This document shows, piece after piece, positions 60,403-64,000 of a DNA stretch of 64,000 bases (positions are counted from its first letter, which is position 1; each line of letters opens with the position of its first letter). Made by a program: the position numbers and the translations under genes. This stretch comes from Anthostomella pinea (taxonomy: Eukaryota > Ascomycota > Sordariomycetes > Xylariales > Xylariaceae): positions 1,550,001-1,614,000 of the forward strand of contig CAUWAG010000012.1 of assembly GCA_963556695.1 (NCBI GenBank), read 5' to 3'. The notes beneath the pieces were generated by a model. The model ran no database searches. It saw nothing but the letters and a program-made list of their open reading frames with translations, and had not been told where the DNA came from.

Positions 60403-63400
60403 AAGAAAAAACTTTTACGTTAACTTTAACAAGTTATTAAAACCGGTTCTCAACTTTATTTTGTTAATATTAATATATAACAAATGTTGTTCCGCTTTTT
60501 ATTATGATTAGAATTACGAAATTTTTCGAACCATTTTGCCTTATACCGCGGATATCACTTTATATTTTATTTATCTATTTTCCGCTTAAAATATATAATA
60601 CCCTCGGTATTCAAAATCTTATTACGATTATATCTCACTTTAAATTTAATGAGATTTATAAAGAATATAAAATTGAGAAGGCTAACTTTTTACACCTAAC
60701 TTTATATATTTAATTTAAAAAGTTTTCAAATTACCCCTCACAAAAACGATACTAACTCGTTATTAAAAGTTTTAAAGTTTTATACTTGAAAATCATGACT
60801 AGATTTATTTTAAAATGCGAAATGTTTTAAAATTTTATCCGCTCAAAATTATAATAACTTATAAAACTACATTGAATATTATTAAAGAAGGTTATTATGA
60901 AGCTGGTACTTTATATTTCTTTTAGAAATAAATCTAAGGTGCGGCTTAATGTAAGGCTTATTATACGAATTTAAAAATTAGCGAAAAGTTTAAGGTTTTA
61001 TTAGTTACCGATAATTTTAAAAAGCCTTTCATTATGATTATAAAAGTCGTTAATAACAAAGAAACTTCGTTAAACCCTCGTTATTACGTATAATAATCAC
61101 GCTTAATAACGCTTTATTAATAACGTATAAAAACAATCGTCAGTAAACTGCTAGGATTAATACCGCTAAGCAAGTAATCAAGTTTATTAGTTGGAGAGAC
61201 GTAAAAACAAGTAAATGTAAATCAATATTTCGATTTATAAATTTATTCTTTTCTTCATAGCATTAATATTAGTCTCCTCATAACGTATAATTATACGTAT
61301 AATCTTTTTAAAGGAGTTTTTCAAATATAACTAATATATAACTATATAATATATCCATTGACAAAAGTTTGACATATATAGTATTTGCTAAAATCATGAA
61401 TTTTAATAAAATTTCCGCAAGTTGGATCGAAAGAAAAAGGTTATAGAAAGGCATCAACTTTTTTGTTTAAAGTCTTATTATTAAAAAATGCTAGGACCTC
61501 AAAACTTTAGAAATTAATATAGATAATCGTTATAAATAAATTAAATTCTTCGCTTGAATATTGAAATATTACTGAGTGTACCGTTTTTACTTATACGCGG
61601 TATTTGAATTTTCTTATAACATTATTAATTTACAAATAACAAATTATTAATAAGAACTTAAGCCTAAAATTGAATACTTAAAGACGTTTATCCCTATGTA
61701 CCGTAATATAAAAACCGAAGCTTTTAAGTAATCAATGATTATATAATTTCTTTTTATTTAGATGATCTTACTTATTCGAAAGTAACGTTTAATCGTAGTG
61801 AAGATTAATGATATATGCAATTATATGACGACTAATCTAGATAATTATTAGAAAAATGAAAATGGTATAACTATACGTTTAAGTTGTTCCAATAAAACTA
61901 TGTGAGGAAATAATCTATATAATCAATTAAGTTAGTTATAAACCCTTAACTTATTAATTATAAAAATAGCTTGAAAGGATTAAGATTTATTCAAATTACT
62001 CAAGCGTTATATTACAAATCTTAAAAATAATATTTCTTAAACATTCATTCATAATACGAATTAAAAAAACATTAAATTGGTTTTAATTGATTCAATATCA
62101 CATACGTTATTAGCCGTTTTTAACCGTTATAAATTAAGTTGTTAGCTAAGAAAATAGCTTTAAATATTAAAAACATCTTACGATGGCGTATAACTCTTTA
62201 AACAACTTCCGTTAATACTTTCGCGCTATTATTAACGGGTTAAATTAAAGCCGCGTATGGCTTATTATTTTTTATCGCTTTCAAACCTCGAGTTACGCTT
62301 TTGAAACCGTAAATTAACGATCTTTTTTAAACTTTTTTAAAAAGGGTTATTTCGTATCTTATAATTAATGTTTACTTTAAAACACAAATATCTAATATTA
62401 ATCTTGGTTTTATTATCGCTTTATAAAAGTTGAAATCAATCACGTTCAAAATAACCGTTTTTTATATAATGCTGATATTTAATTCATTATTAGCTTTATA
62501 GCCGTGTTAACCGCGTACCGCGTATAAGGTGTCTTTTTGAACTTTTTTTCATTATCGTTATTGATACGGTTTTAAATTTTATTAATAAAGTCGGTTTAAA
62601 AAGCGTAGGTCGTTGTTTTCATTAAATAGTAAATAAAGAAAGACGAACGGGTTTTTCTTAAAAAGCATTAGTAAATGTTTAATATTCGTTGTTATAGTTA
62701 TTTTATCTCGTTATTTACATCGTTATTACGTGTCCTTAAAAAAATTAGATTAGTTTCATATCGAATAAAATAGCCTTTATTAGGATAATATTGTATTTCT
62801 TGCTTTTAGCGCTATACGTCGATTTAAAGCGAATAATTAGTTCGTTATCGTAATATAAGCATTTCACTAAAAGCGTAAGTCTTCTATTAATTACGCGTTA
62901 AATAATTATAATTATTTTATTTTAATAAATACGCGTAAGTTTTATAAAAACCTTAACGTTACATCTTTTTAAAAATAAAAAGTTAAATACTATATTCAAT
63001 AACTTTCAAAGTCGTAAAAGTATTACTCTTTAAACAGTGATTATTTAAAGCATTTTTAACCAAATATTATAAACTTTAAAATATCTTATTTAACCCATTT
63101 GTCGTTAATTTCGTCGTTATTTACGATCTTAATAATATGATTGATTTTAAAAACGCCGTTAACTTTATAAATAATCTCGTTAATACGCGTTAATACGTTA
63201 TAACATCTCTTATCAAAGAAACACTTCATAAAGCGCGTTATTTTTACGTTTTAATTTAATAAGCTCCATTTTAACCTTATTTCTACGTGAAACATTAACC
63301 GCTTAATTATTTAACTATCGTATATATGATAAGCATTTTATAATTAAAGGACTTATTATGTTTAGATTTGCAATGGCTTAAAACAATATAATTAATTTAA

Positions 63401-63812
63401 TTTAATTTAAATTAAACAGAATTCTTGAACTCTTTCGAATTAAAGTTCAAAGTTTAAGCGAGTAAATTATGTTTAAATTTAAATATTAAAGCTTAATATC
63501 ATTATTATAAACAACATTAAGTTATAATAAACTACTATACGTATCCTGTATGTCCGCTTTAACATATAAACTACATGACTATTATAGTTTTAAAACTATT
63601 ATATTTGATAAAATATTATACATATATTATATCAATACTTAATATTATAAAAACCTATTAAGTTCCAAATATCTTATAAATATCACATTTGTTAACAAGT
63701 AATTAAACTGTATTAAAAGTATAGTTAAACAAATTAAAAAGTCAAGTAATATTAAAAATGATAAGAAATCTTTATATGTTAAAATTATAAATCAGTTAAT
63801 TAAATTTTATTA
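60403..63812. other. AT-rich, gene-less stretch
   Basis: RIP-like DNA, relatively rich in CpG from about 62100 to 63300. A 69-codon frame at 60504-60713 is chance-level and not called. It ends abruptly at about 63812, where GC content jumps. Confidence 0.6.
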
Positions 63813-64000
63813 GATGGAGTGGTGCAGGTGGTCTGTGCGCGGACCAGGTGGATTTGGTGTGGTCCTAGCGCTCTGGGAACGGTCGATTAGTGACCGTTGC
63901 CGTACAGCTCTAGCGCTACGCTAGCTGGACGCGTTGTAACTATACTTAAGTGAAAATCTGTCTGCGATAGATAGTTCCAAAAAACAACGAACGAACGTAC
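63813..64000. other. Normal-composition segment at the right edge, unidentified
   Basis: About 190 bp of markedly higher GC begins at ggagtggtgcaggtgg and ends at the window edge with aaaaaacaacgaacgaacg. The tandem aacg at the end resembles the tails of the LINE (actaa) and SINEs (aaac, caat) in this window, so it may be the 3' part of another short retroelement on the plus strand. Alternatively the AT-rich block ends here. I found no coding frame and cannot see the flank needed to decide. Confidence 0.4.

Noticed and set aside
60504..60713. 69-codon frame
   Set aside because: Chance length for this composition; no supporting feature.

Overview
The window looks like nuclear DNA of a filamentous ascomycete (Pezizomycotina). 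The evidence is a fungal rhodopsin-domain (PTH11-like) membrane-protein gene with a short GTATGT..CAG intron, a Tad-type LINE, several Fot1/pogo transposons, and a long AT-rich compartment that looks like the product of repeat-induced point mutation (RIP). The species cannot be fixed from the sequence alone.

Layout. 1-5.5 kb has ordinary base composition. It holds the 3' part of the rhodopsin-domain gene (3-1039), an intergenic stretch with a weak ORF, and a 5'-truncated LINE (1750-5525) flanked by a perfect 14-bp target-site duplication. From about 5.55 kb to 63.8 kb the DNA is extremely AT-rich, and I find no intact host gene in it. I see only mobile-element remnants, simple-sequence arrays and diverged dispersed repeats.

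Elements recognised in the AT-rich block: a degenerate LTR pair (5554-8289); four Fot1/pogo copies in very different states of decay (8415-10258 and 10750-11502 heavily mutated, 37749-39560 intermediate, 26036-27895 one nonsense codon short of an open transposase frame); three short solo LTRs with perfect 5-bp duplications (10951-11122, 28338-28539, 47725-47926); a gag-only LTR remnant with two 175-bp LTRs (17822-19930); a 554-bp tRNA-derived SINE with a 15-bp duplication (57069-57622) and a truncated relative (10529-10674); three co-oriented copies of a multi-kilobase repeat with internal subrepeats of about 190 bp (around 31.5-34.6, 39.6-44.1 and 46.3-50.3 kb); and long arrays of ATT, AAAAT, TTTA and an 8-bp unit.

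How it fits together. The insertions nest, so they can be ordered. A pogo copy sits in one long repeat, a solo LTR in another, and a third solo LTR in a pogo fragment. Long elements carry dense C-to-T/G-to-A change, while short insertions (about 150-550 bp) and the 26-kb pogo copy kept normal composition. The block is therefore an old RIP-degraded repeat sink, such as an AT-isochore or a pericentromeric/centromeric region, that still receives insertions. I found no convincing new gene system. The most unusual points are the pogo copy with mismatched ends, the complete tRNA-headed SINE, the gag-only LTR element and the 1.3-kb two-site-variable 8-bp array.
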